Assembly (NCBI GenBank): GCA_033002965.1
Contig: JAURVB010003333.1
Coordinates: forward strand, 140,361-204,360
Direction of reading: 5' to 3'
Source of the DNA: Piper betle
Lineage: Eukaryota > Streptophyta > Magnoliopsida > Piperales > Piperaceae
DNA: 64,000 nt
Part shown: positions 24,240 through 34,273 of the stretch, piece after piece
Layout: each line of letters begins with the position of its first letter
Position numbering within the stretch: position 1 is the stretch's first letter
Position numbers and translations under genes: made by a program
The notes under the pieces: model-generated
Told to the model about the DNA's origin: nothing
The model's input: the letters and a program-made list of their open reading frames with translations, nothing else
The model's database searches: none

Positions 24240-25777
24240 ATATGAAATGGACTAATACTTTCTGGTAGAGCATCAGAAGAAGCCTCTTTAATGTATATAT
24301 TGCACTAGAGAAACTGTCTTCTCAAAAGATAGGAGAAACACCACTATGAAATAATTGTGTCATGCGAAGCTCGATAACAGATTTATGCCTTCGTTCAACC
24401 ATACCTAGTTGCTCAGGTGTATGGGGGATGATTTAGCTGATGTAAAATTCTTTTTCCTACAAATGCTCTTACAACTTTTTATTGACAAATTCACCACCAT
24501 TATCAAAAGGAATGATTTTTATACACTATCCAAATTGTCTTTCAGTATATTTTTCAAAAATAAAAAATAATTACACAAATCTGATTTATTTTGTAATGGG
24601 AAAAACCAAATGAAATGTGAAATCCCATCTACAAATAAAGCATAACAATGACAACCATAACAAAGGCCTTTAACAGATTGTATAGGAGCTGGTCCCCACA
24701 AGACACAATGAATTCTTTCAAACATAGCAAACGTTTTGTGTGAGGAACTAACAAAAGACAACTGATTTCAGCATTTTGCGGCGTAGTCGAATTTTTGTGC
24801 TACAACTGTGCAGGTAGGAAAACTCTCTTATTGGATAAGAAAACTGAATTTTGTTAATGTGCATTCGGAGTCCAAAGATTTTGTTTTGCAGACTGACCTC
24901 AAACTATGAGTGAAATTGTTTTTTCCACATCCTCTGGCCCGAAACTAACCTCAACCTCTGAGTGAAATTGTTTTGTCCACATCCTCTGGCCCGAAACTAA
25001 CCTCAACCTCTAAATGATGCCGGATAGGTAAACTGATTTTGGCTGACAAAGGCCATCGAGGTCCAACAACATTGACTTTGGGCTTCTTCTGTATAAACCT
25101 ATCGTCAAATGTGGCCAATTAATTGAGGATTTAGGCATAGGAACATGAATTGCACATCGTTGAGGTAGTAAACATAGCATAGTCATTTCCAAGACTATCA
25201 AGACACCAAAATCTCTTGCGGTGATTAGTAAGTGGGCAACCAATAGCATCCATCTCATCACAAATCATCTTATATGCACTCAAATGTTCAGAAAGAGAAG
25301 CACATGAAACTCTTTTTATTGTGTGCAATTGTTCTTGAAGTAATAGCTCCCTGTCTTCACCAGATCGAACAACAGATTCACGTAATACTTTCCACACTTC
25401 AGTAGATGTCTTGAGTCGAAGTGCATAACCAATCACTTCGTTATTTAGGGTACTAGTTATCAATTCTTTAAGTAGTGTGTCAGAATTCTTCCATGATTGA
25501 TTGAGAGGGTTAATAACAACATTAACAGAACATCATTCAACTTCATAGTCTTTGTTTTTGGAGGAGCAGGGATGCTTTGATCAAGAAAACCAGTTAAATC
25601 ATGTTTCTCTACCATGTTCATAACTGTCATCTCCCAAAATAAGAAATTTGTGAAATTAAGGTTCATAGTAACACAGTTAAACACATTAAAATTGGTAGGA
25701 TGAGGGTGCACACTTGAAATGGAAGAATCTATATCATGTTCTTCCATTCCTTGACTTGAAGAAGACACCATTTGCAT
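24240..25777 (-). pseudogene. Ty1/copia remnant: gag (UBN2-type) followed by integrase
   Basis: The gag-like part (25777-25010) has FLFWEMTVMNMVEKHDLTGF and then NEVIGYALRLKTSTEVWKVL, LHTIKRVSC, SEHLSAYKMICDEMDAIG and LDSLGNDYAMFTT, the conserved order of a copia gag UBN2 domain. The integrase part (24761 downward) has RIHCVLWGPAPI, FVDGISHFIWFFPLQNKSD, then NGGEFVN near 24500 and HTPEQLGMVERRHKSVIE near 24400. Stops and frameshifts are frequent. The reverse transcriptase does not follow to the left, so the element is truncated. Confidence 0.85.
24908..25012. repeat. 52-bp tandem duplication inside the copia remnant
   Basis: GAGTGAAATTGTTTT followed by CCACATCCTCTGGCCCGAAA occurs twice, at 24908 and 24960, with one difference in between. 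It lies between the gag and integrase parts. Confidence 0.85.
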
Positions 25778-26151
25778 TCAACTTCAATTCCACAGATCAA
25801 ACCGTTCGATGGCCACAGATCAAATCGTTTGAATTAATTAGAAATCAAACAGCCAAACGATGAGATCAATAGTTTGATTGACTCTTTTTGGTATCAACAG
25901 AGTGACCATGAGGTTGATTTGATTAAAAACAATCTCCGATGACGAGCTCCGGCAAGGATCAATGTACACGACAAAAGAGTTTAAAATAAAGGTTGGAAGC
26001 GTAACCCCAGAGAAAACTCTATACCATATAAACAAAACAACCACTTTAACATTGATACATCCAAGTATTTATACAAAGGAGAGCTCAGCAAAGTCAAACT
26101 CTAGAAGAATTAATAAATACAAACATTTAGCATACATTCAATATTCACTGT

Positions 26152-27925
26152 AACACCCCAATTCGGCTCACCTGTGAACCGAACTAGAAATGCTATCGGC
26201 CACCAAACCGTTTGCTAATTTACTTAATTTGGTTAAGCCAACATAGATCTAACCTCGGCGTCTCAAGATGGTGATGCAAATATTCAATGCATAGATGAGA
26301 TGTTTAGGTTCTAACATTGTCCTAAAAGAATGTTATGATATGCAATCCATATTCAAAACAATCCAAACTCAATAAAAGTTCAAAAAACAAGATTTTTAAA
26401 ACAAAATGGACAGAATCTCCCTTAAAAGTGCAATAGGGACTACCCTGTCAACAACATATAAATATTATATATATATATAACGATAAAAATGTAAAATAAT
26501 GTCCAAAACATTGTACTTTCACACAACATTCACATTATAATCATTTTCATTTCCTGAGTCAGGTCTTGACCCTATTAGCTCATCATGTTCCAGAATATGC
26601 ATAATAATCATCATTCATAGATCATATCATGATTTTCACACAATAATTCCTACAATATGACATCATATCATTTATCCACAATAAAATGCACAATAGATTA
26701 TCACAGCACACTATCATTCCATCTTAGTAGGTACATGCATGCAAGTTGCATTGCCGCTCCTCAACAGTCTCAACAGTGTGAAGTTATTCATGTATTCACC
26801 TATACAAATAATACGAAAAAGGCAATAACAAGTGTTACTGGTCCATAAATAACTACATAATTAAACTGGCACATGAGAGCTGGCTCTGATGTTAAATAAA
26901 AATCTATTATATACTTTTTCATTAGAATCACTCATAAGGGCACTAATCAGGAGCCGTCAGCCTCGGCTTGACAGCATCCCATTTTGACTCGTCAGATGCC
27001 TCGGCATTTCCAAACTATCCCACGCTCGGGAAAATCAATTATCCTAAAGCCCTCTATATCCTCTGTATAACTCCTAGCCTTGGGCACAGAGATTAAGTAC
27101 TCTTAGGCAGGCCTCTTCAGTACCTTTTGAATCCACAAGTTTAGACATGCGTTGCATTGCAGTACCCGTATCCTCCACACTTCTCTGGGTTTGAGGAACT
27201 CAAAATGTGGAGTTGTCAGAATCTCTCGAGAATGGAATGACCTGCTCACCAATCTAGAGCTCGGTTTGACTGGCATGTGCAACCACTCGCGGTGCGCATG
27301 AGTCGACCTTCCCTTGTCTGACGTTTCATTGGAAAACTGAGAAAACTATACATACATGGGCATGGATTATAATATAGTAGGCCCGAAGGCATCATGATCT
27401 GGATTTTAGTTTTCTAAAACAAACTCGAGAGATCTCATCTTCGAGGGTTTGACTAAATAGCCCGTGTGGAGTGTGATATAATTAATCTACCACTCGATAT
27501 GCCCGCTTACCTCTCAAATCAAATCACGATAGAGTGAGAGTTCAAACACAAAGTGAGTCCTAAACGGACCTGATAGAATTTCCAATCATGTCCACCCGCC
27601 TAGGCAGCGAGCTCCCATTCTGAACATACACATTAAATTTAAAAGCTAATGTCCACTATCTAAATGATGCATTCACACATCTTAACTAACATACTCACAT
27701 CAAGCATTCATATCAATTCACATCGTGATTTCCTAATTTACATTAATTAACAATTCATAATTAACTTACTTAATCAGTTCATTAGCATTTATTTCATATC
27801 ATTCAAATCATGCAAATTCATTTTTATTTACAATAAAAATATTTTACTATATCAATCAATCAAACCCTAGTATGTTGTGCTAATAATTATCAATTTTAAA
27901 TAATTAGGTTGGAGTTAATTATACC
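26152..27925 (-). repeat. Possible LTR-type repeat beginning TGTAACACCCC
   Basis: TGTAACACCCCAATTCGGCT at 26152 has the same terminal word as family B but a different interior. The following 1.7 kb is non-coding and LTR-like in composition, with a GCCCGAAGGCATCATGATCT block. I could not find the other end, so the right border is only where the sequence changes to GC-rich. Confidence 0.35.
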
Positions 27926-28640
27926 ATGCATTGTCAGCAATCAGTGACAACTAGGCTTTGTCGCGTGGTTTGGGAGTCGAATTTGGTACCCAACGGCGTC
28001 CGAAGTTCGATCGAGTTTGGCTGGATAAATTTGGCGAAAATCAGGCGATTTCTGGTGAATTCAAGCAAATTCAGTTTTTTCAGTGGCTTTTTAGGCGAGG
28101 TGGTCGAGGTTGTGGGTCGGCACCGGCTTGGCAAGCTTGACACGACCACGGTGGTGGTGGGGGTGGCAAAAGCGGCGATGGTCACCAGCAACGGCCATGG
28201 GTCGGCCGGTGTCAATCGGCTTGCCTATCAGCCCTTGGCTGGTCTTGACAACAACACATGAGGAGGGGGAAGGGTGCCTGGGTCGAAGGTAGAGACGGCA
28301 GTGGTATGGCAGCGCGTAGTTCACGTGCATTGTGGAGGTCGGGTGGTGGTAGGGAAGACACGGGTTATTGCTCGGCGAACTCTGACGAAGTGTCATTGGT
28401 TGTGGTGTGGCAGCCGAAGGTGGCATTGATGTCAGCGTTGGGGTAGTGATTGGGGAGAGAAGGGAAGGTGTCAGGGTGAAGGGTTTGGGTGGCAATTTCA
28501 TAAATAAAAGTTGATTCAACTCCGACTCGAGTTAAAAATAATATAACTTCTAATAAATTTAAAAAAATCATAAAAATATCAAAAAATACCATAAAATATA
28601 ATATACTTAATAATATCAAAATGACATGTTCTATAACTAA
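27926..28640. repeat. GC-rich block joined to the GACTCGAG/AATA motif family
   Basis: A GC-rich segment with frames on both strands that match nothing I know is followed at about 28490 by CATAAATAAAAGTTGATTCA, then CTCCGACTCGAG and an AATA-rich tail. The arrangement is the same as at 0.6-1.3 kb and inside the 34.3-36.6 kb palindrome. I read it as a member of that dispersed repeat family rather than a gene. Confidence 0.45.
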
Positions 28641-29466
28641 TAACCCACCCAAACTACTATATAACGTTTCCTAATACGTTATTCAGCATAAAAATAATTT
28701 TACGATCAAATACATAAAAGAAATAATTGTATAATGTCATATATTCTAATAACTCATTTTTCATCTTTTTCTGATATTATCATTATATACTCAGGTACAC
28801 TTGACCCTCATCACTCATTATGCACTGCCCGCCTAGGCTTAGCACGCGTGTCATGAAACTAACTTGACTTGAACTCACGGTTGAATTGACTATTTCGATA
28901 ATGTAAAATTTTGACTCGAGTCGCAGGTTTTACATTCAGATCCTTTAGATTAAGAGATTAATATTCAATGTGAAACATTCATTTCACTCTTTGACTTGTC
29001 CTTTACAAATATATCCAAGTAGCCCGAATTCATTATCTGTTCCTTAGCTACATCCGATTTGATCCGAAAAGGGTTGGACGGATTTATTTTTAATTTTTTG
29101 CTTGGCCGGGTTTATAGATATGAGATTTAGAATATCCAAGCCAATCCTAACTCTATATTAAATGGCCGGAAAAAAATCAATTACATTGCTAATTTTAGCA
29201 ACGGCTAAGTGTCTTTCAATAGTTTTATGGAGGCTAGGCTAAGTGTCTAGAGTTTCTTTTAATTACTAATTAGCTGTCCTAAAAGGAGGAAATTAATATA
29301 AATTTCATTCATGGTCTGTTCGTCCAAATTTTTCACGGCACCCCTCGGCTCAATCATGACGGTTAACCCAGCCAGTCGTGGTTGAACCCGTGGTTATGCC
29401 TAATTTAATAGAAATAAGATACGTGAGATTTATTCGGAAGGAGGGAAAGGGGTCCACGAGATTGAA
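28641..29466. other. Intergenic DNA, no feature seen
   Basis: AT-rich with no coding frame and no repeat I could recognise. It leads directly into the 22-bp tandem array. Confidence 0.4.
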
Positions 29467-29763
29467 GAAGACGAAGTCATTGCATTGAGAAGACGAAGTC
29501 ATTGCATTGAGAAGACGAAGTCATTGCATTGAGAAGACGAAGTCATTGCATTGAGAAGACGAAGTCATTGCATGGAGAAGACGAAGTCATTGCATTGAGA
29601 AGACGAAGTCATTGCATTGAGAAGACGAAGTCATTGCATTGAGAAGACGAAGTCATTGCATTGAGAAGACGAAGTCATTGCATTGAGAAGACGAAGTCAT
29701 TGCATTGAGAAGACGAAGTCATTGCATTGAGAAGACGAAGTCATTGCATTGAGAAGACGAAGT
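29467..29763. repeat. 22-bp minisatellite, 13 complete units
   Basis: The unit GAAGACGAAGTCATTGCATT plus GA repeats 13 times with no length change (29467-29752) and then breaks off after 11 bases of a fourteenth. Only one substitution (CATGGA for CATTGA, near 29570) is seen, so the array is young or homogenised. Each unit contains GACGAAGTCA, a partly palindromic word. The array stops 14 bases before a TATAAA box. Confidence 0.97.
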
Positions 29764-29777
29764 TGCTGTTCGCTTAC

Positions 29778-29783
29778 TATAAA
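29778..29783 (+). promoter_or_regulatory. Candidate TATA box directly after the 22-bp array
   Basis: CTTACTATAAAGAAGG lies 14 bases after the last repeat. If used, transcription would start near 29810 and run into the 43/36-bp array. There is no other evidence that it is a promoter. Confidence 0.3.
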
Positions 29784-29852
29784 GAAGGACGCCATTGCAG
29801 GTTGAAAGGGGGAGGGGCTGGAAACGGTGTTCCACGCCCAGGCTGCTGCTGC

Positions 29853-30382
29853 TAGGAGGAGGACGCCCTACTCCTCCATCCTTGCTTGTTGCTGCCATTG
29901 GAGAAGAAGCTCCTCCATCCTTGCTTGTTGCTGCTAGGAGGAGGACGCCCTACTCCTCCATCCTTGCTTGTTGCTGCCATTGAAGAAGCTCCTCCATCCT
30001 TGCTTGTTGCTGCTAGGAGGAGGACGCCCTACTCCTCCATCCTTGCTTGTTGCTGCTAGGAGGAGGACGCCCTACTCCTCCATCCTTGCTTGTTGCTGCT
30101 AGGAGGAGGACGCCCTACTCCTCCATCCTTGCTTGTTGCTGCTATGGAGGAGGACGCCCTACTCCTCCATCCTTGCTTGTTGCTGCTAGGAGGAGGACGC
30201 CCTACTCCTCCATCCTTGCTTGTTGCTGCCATTGAAGAAGCTCCTCCATCCTTGCTTGTTGCTGCCATTGAAGAAGCTCCTCCATCCTTGCTTGTTGCTG
30301 CTAGGAGGAGGACGCCCTACTCCTCCATCCTTGCTTGTTGCTGCCATTGAAGAACGCTCTCTCCATCCTTGCTTGTTGCTGC
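29853..30382. repeat. Compound minisatellite of 43-bp (A) and 36-bp (B) units
   Basis: Thirteen units share the 3' core CTCCATCCTTGCTTGTTGCT followed by GC. A units (43 bp) start TAGGAGGAGGACGCC; B units (36-39 bp) start CATTGAAGAAGCTCC or CATTGGAGAAGAAGC. Their order is A B A B A A A A A B B A B. The eighth unit has one extra base and the last B unit is altered. Since 43 is not a multiple of three, the frames rotate through the array, producing open frames on both strands that I regard as by-products. The flanks (near 29784 and 30468) also carry GGACGCCATTG, so the A and B heads seem assembled from local modules. Confidence 0.95.
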
Positions 30383-32830
30383 CATTGGAGAAGAAGCAAG
30401 GGGAAGGAAATGTCATGTTGCTGTCTTGCTGATTAAAGGAGTTGCTGAAATCCACCCTGCTGCAACTAAGGACGCCATTGAAGGAGACGCCTTGGAGGAG
30501 TTATTGCAATCCAGAGGAGGAAGATAATCTTTCCCTTCTGAAGTTGAAGCAGCATTGCAGTTGCAGTTTTCATGCATTTAAGCGTGATATGTCTATGGAA
30601 ATGAATAATTAGGATTGGAAATCGCCATCCCCTATGATACTTGTGACTCTTTAGTCTCATCACGCTGTCTCTTTGCGCGGCAAGGGCGCCTCGGTCCCAC
30701 CGAACCCTTCCAACCCGACGCGGGAACACTCTAACCCGCACCAGCGGAGAACATGGTCACAAGTCCATCTTATACTCCTCGAGAAGAATCTGATTTGATT
30801 GGTAAAACCATAATCTGCTTTACCCAGTCTTATTGACTTACCAAGTTGGACTATTTGCCTCTCATTGATTGGTATATGGTTTATGAATGAGCATATAATA
30901 AAGTTTCCGACTCTCTGGAAGTTCCATTAAAATTTAAATGCAATCAAACTTTGAAATATGCATGCTACCCTTTCCTCATTATTCAATTTATCCTAAGATA
31001 CATAAATATCTAAAAATACAATTTTTATAAAGTATATCGATGATCCATGATTTGCTTTGAATATAAAATACTCGATCGGCTGATTTCAATTTGGGTCAAT
31101 CACCGAACTAACATGAGCGAAACCAATTCCTTTTTATTTTTTATTGCACGCACTGTAACAAACGACAAATGATGATGCATGTTACAAACAATGATCGCGA
31201 AAACCTTCAAAAAGATTGCCTAAGCAAGATTAACACGACCCAACATGAATTTTGGCTTTGAGGTAAACAAGATAACCACAGCAAAATCGGGATGTTAAAT
31301 GTGGGAACCGCCCACCAACTAGAAGCGGAGAATCGGTTGATATTAGAGGGAATTGATTCATGCTTAATTGTTTATGTTCTTGTCTGGTCAATAGAATGCC
31401 TTCGCAGGCAAGTTGGTGAACAGTTCGCAGTGACATCACTTTTCGTAGGTCGGCTAGAACATTGCACTCCGCCATTCCTCGTTTGCTTTTGGTGACTTAT
31501 GTAAAATATTAATGTTTGAAACAGTTTAAAACCTAATTTTAAATATGTATCATGTCATCCGGTTATGCCTAGTATATTTCGTAATGTCTTCAAATTTGAT
31601 GTGCTTTGGCCTTTCTACTATTTTAATCCATACTCAATTTTTAATTTAAAATTTTCATAAAATCTAATTTTTTGTTGGAAATTAAGGTATTTTAACCTGT
31701 ATTTAGTAGAAGATTGATGACAAAATATATTTTTAATGTCTAATAAGTACATATTTTGTTAATAATTGCAGGATCTGGTCAAACCTAGTTCGACCCCGTT
31801 AAACCAAACACATCTCGTTCCAATTATAAATCATGAATACAGTATTTAAAACTATATGATGTTTCAATCTATCAATGGTTGAAAATGAGAAGCTGTTTCA
31901 ATACACATCAATCGCTAGTCCAAGTATCTTTATACAGGGAGAATTATTCTTTGCGTCAAGAGTCATTCTTTCTGCATCTACAAGCAAGCATTAGTTCTTT
32001 TCATACTTGTTGACTAGCATCTGCGTTGTTAATGGTTGGAAGCACATTGAACGGGCTTCCTGAACCAAGTTCCAGAATGATTAATCTAACCCCTTATGAA
32101 AGGTCAAAAAGCTCAATTAAGAGCATAAGAAAAGCCCTTCACTTTTTTAAAACGGTTTGTCCAACCATTCAAGTTTCTTTCACCATCAAATACGAAGAAT
32201 CATTATTACGATAAAATAATATGATAACCAAGTCTTTAGTCACTTACCCTCAATAATTTGATAATATAATCCCCACAAATCAATGGTGGTTAGTAGAATC
32301 ACATAATATATATCTTTCATATTCTAAGCAACGTCCAATGGCAATTTCTTGGTCTCTTCCTTTTGTTTATGATATATGTAGACCAATCCAAGCATTAAAC
32401 TCTTTCCCCAAAGAGCCTATAGGGCACCAAGGTTTAAAATGAAATTTTGTTAGGGTGCCCCTGAGCAAATATTATATGGGCAAAATATAAATTTCGATAT
32501 ATGTTTCAAATAATTTTTTTCTAACTTGTAAAATTCAATTACATTAAAATGTGTTGATAGTGGCCGTTCGCGCACAAAGGCATTTGATAAATTCCCAATA
32601 TGAATGCTTGTTTATGTGGCATCATATTAGTTTGGTGTTTGCAAGGTTATTAGCAGAAGGCCTAACAAATTATTTAGATTCTTAGTAAAAAATTTTTAAT
32701 CTTTAATACATACACATTTTACCCAAAATCATTAATAATTTACTGTTTTTTTGTTTTCTGGGACTTTTTTAAAAAAAACTATTCAATAAATAATCAAGCA
32801 AGATGCCCAAGATTGGAGGTGACTTTATTC
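30383..32830. other. Intergenic DNA, no supported gene
   Basis: A GC-rich patch at about 30680-30750 and short frames on both strands near 31230-31495 are present, but none resembles a protein I know. The rest is AT-rich and featureless to my reading. Confidence 0.4.
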
Positions 32831-33057
32831 CAAGTCTGCAGCAGTCGATGACAATTATTTACTTCCATCGGTGGTGGGACGCAGCATCCATGGACTTTTC
32901 ATGGCTGCTTGCCAGTTCACATTTACCTCATGGTTGCTAATTTCCACATCCCGACTTTTCTTAATTCTCAACTAAACGCGCCTAACACCAACCTTGCAAG
33001 TTGCAAACCTCCACCAAACAGGAACCCAAAAACGTGGAATGCATCCCACTTCCCACC

Positions 33058-33067
33058 TATATATATT
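33058..33067 (+). promoter_or_regulatory. TATA box of the MGKYVEMLD small-protein gene
   Basis: CCTATATATATTCATCC has a good plant TATA context. An ACGTGG word (G-box/ABRE core) lies 25 bases before it at 33032-33037. A start about 30 bases downstream would give a 5' leader of about 140 bases that includes two upstream ORFs. Confidence 0.6.
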
Positions 33068-33106
33068 CATCCTCCCCAACACCCTTTCCAAACCACACCC
33101 AATTTC

Positions 33107-33151
33107 ATGGCCTCCCCCATCTGGGATGTTTCTGAGTCTACCCACAATTGA
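33107..33151 (+). CDS. Upstream ORF, 14 codons, in the leader of the small-protein gene
   Basis: ATG at 33107 encodes MASPIWDVSESTHN and stops at 33149-33151, 78 bases before the main start. A second upstream frame starts at 33126 and ends at 33245, overlapping the main start by 16 bases. If both are in the mature leader they should lower or control translation of the main frame; a leader intron could remove them. Translation of this peptide is inference. Confidence 0.35.
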   Translation: MASPIWDVSESTHN

Positions 33152-33229
33152 TTCATTGTTGGGTTGTCCTCATTTTTTGGCTCAATATTGGATGATCAGA
33201 AAAGGAGTATTTGTTCTATTAGAGTGGAG

Positions 33230-33430
33230 ATGGGGAAGTATGTAGAGATGTTGGACACCGGGGTGAGAATCGTTGCTCGCTTCTATTCTCACTGCCCACA
33301 GACGGCGAGGATGTACTACAAGCCGCCTCCGGCCAGCGACAAAGGCACTGGCAAGAGCTTGGCTCGAGACACCGCCGCCGCTTGGACCGGCGCCGATGGC
33401 ACCCGAGAGATTCTTTATTGCGTTGTATGA
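33230..33430 (+). CDS. Small conserved plant protein, MGKYVEMLD family (66 residues)
   Basis: The ATG at 33230 (purine at -3, G at +4) opens [20 protein letters not shown], followed by [14 protein letters not shown], a variable Gly/Ala/Ser-rich middle, and an end REILYCVV. The N-terminal block with [10 protein letters not shown] is the hallmark of a plant-specific family of about 65-85 residues often labelled 'methyltransferase-related protein' (for example At5g58375). No methyltransferase motif is present and the function is unknown. The frame is open upstream of 33230, but conservation begins at this Met. There is no signal peptide or membrane segment. Single exon, intact, with a TATA box at 33058 and AATAAA at 33467. 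The family assignment is from memory of the conserved block and is fairly strong. Confidence 0.85.
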   Translation: MGKYVEMLDTGVRIVARFYSHCPQTARMYYKPPPASDKGTGKSLARDTAAAWTGADGTREILYCVV

Positions 33431-33466
33431 CGCAACAAGTTATATGTTTTGGATTTGATTGTTACC

Positions 33467-33472
33467 AATAAA
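33467..33472 (+). terminator. Poly(A) signal of the small-protein gene
   Basis: AATAAA lies 37 bases after the stop codon in a T-rich context. Confidence 0.5.
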
Positions 33473-33489
33473 GAGATTGTAGGAGAAAC

Positions 33490-34253
33490 CAATCATTGAG
33501 TCACCAGTTCTCTTGTTTTAACCTATACTAATCTTTTCCTTCAACTCTTAATAATTCATACAGTTCTTCTTGTAGATGTAGACGTTGAAATGAGGAAACA
33601 AAATTTTGGGTTTGGTGATTTAGCAGATTTCTCTTGTTAGATTGTTACATGGTAACAAATATTTGATCGCGGAGGCATTGAATGATCATGTATGTATCGA
33701 CGTTCAGCTCAAATTCACGCAGGTTGATAGATCTCCTCGTTTCTACTAAACGTTTCAGCCAATACGTTTGACAAAATTTGTCCTTATTAGTTGTATGGGT
33801 TGAAAGAAAATGAAAATCTTATTAAGTTCTTGAAGTTTTGTTAAGCTAGATTTGATTGCTGTAAATCACCTAAATAAGTGTTGTTTAAGAAAATCACTGT
33901 AATAATTAAGTTAATGATCTCTTCTAATTTAGAATATTTAATTTAATAAATAATAATTTCCTTAATTCTCATTGCATCTTCTAGCCATATTATACTGGTC
34001 GTAATTCTAGTAGGTTATTACTCTTTTTTGAAGCAAACGGATCTCTAAAGCAAAATGAATGTGTGATTAGGGAGAGGAATTTGAAAGGTTATGGAATTGG
34101 GATTGAGCTATTTTTCTAAACAAACGGATTAAAAGTTCTTGTTGAGTTTAGTCTCATTGTTTTAATCTTGCAGGTATAATTTGAGCCACAAAGGTACAAA
34201 CAATATGCAATTTGTATTGTGGGCAACTTGTGGATTGGAAATTTTGGGGACCA
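33490..34253. other. AT-rich intergenic DNA, no feature seen
   Basis: No coding frame or repeat structure that I can support. It ends at a short (AT)n run (34254-34273) that borders the palindrome. Confidence 0.4.
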
Positions 34254-34273
34254 ATATATATATATATATATAT

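Noticed and set aside
25888..25905. TGGTATCAACAGAGTGACC as a primer-binding site for the copia remnant
   Set aside because: It reads on the plus strand while the gag and integrase frames are on the minus strand, and no LTR end precedes it.
29467..29763. CRISPR-like regular array
   Set aside because: The units are contiguous 22-mers without spacers, and the window is plant nuclear DNA; it is a minisatellite.
29795..30455. Open frames on both strands across the 43/36-bp array (Leu/Pro/Ser-rich repeats)
   Set aside because: They follow from the repeat unit lacking stops in several frames. The frames rotate with unit length and no start or domain is supported.
31230..31475. Minus-strand frame of 81 codons as a gene
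   Set aside because: No recognisable domain, no splice or promoter context, and a competing frame of similar length on the other strand.
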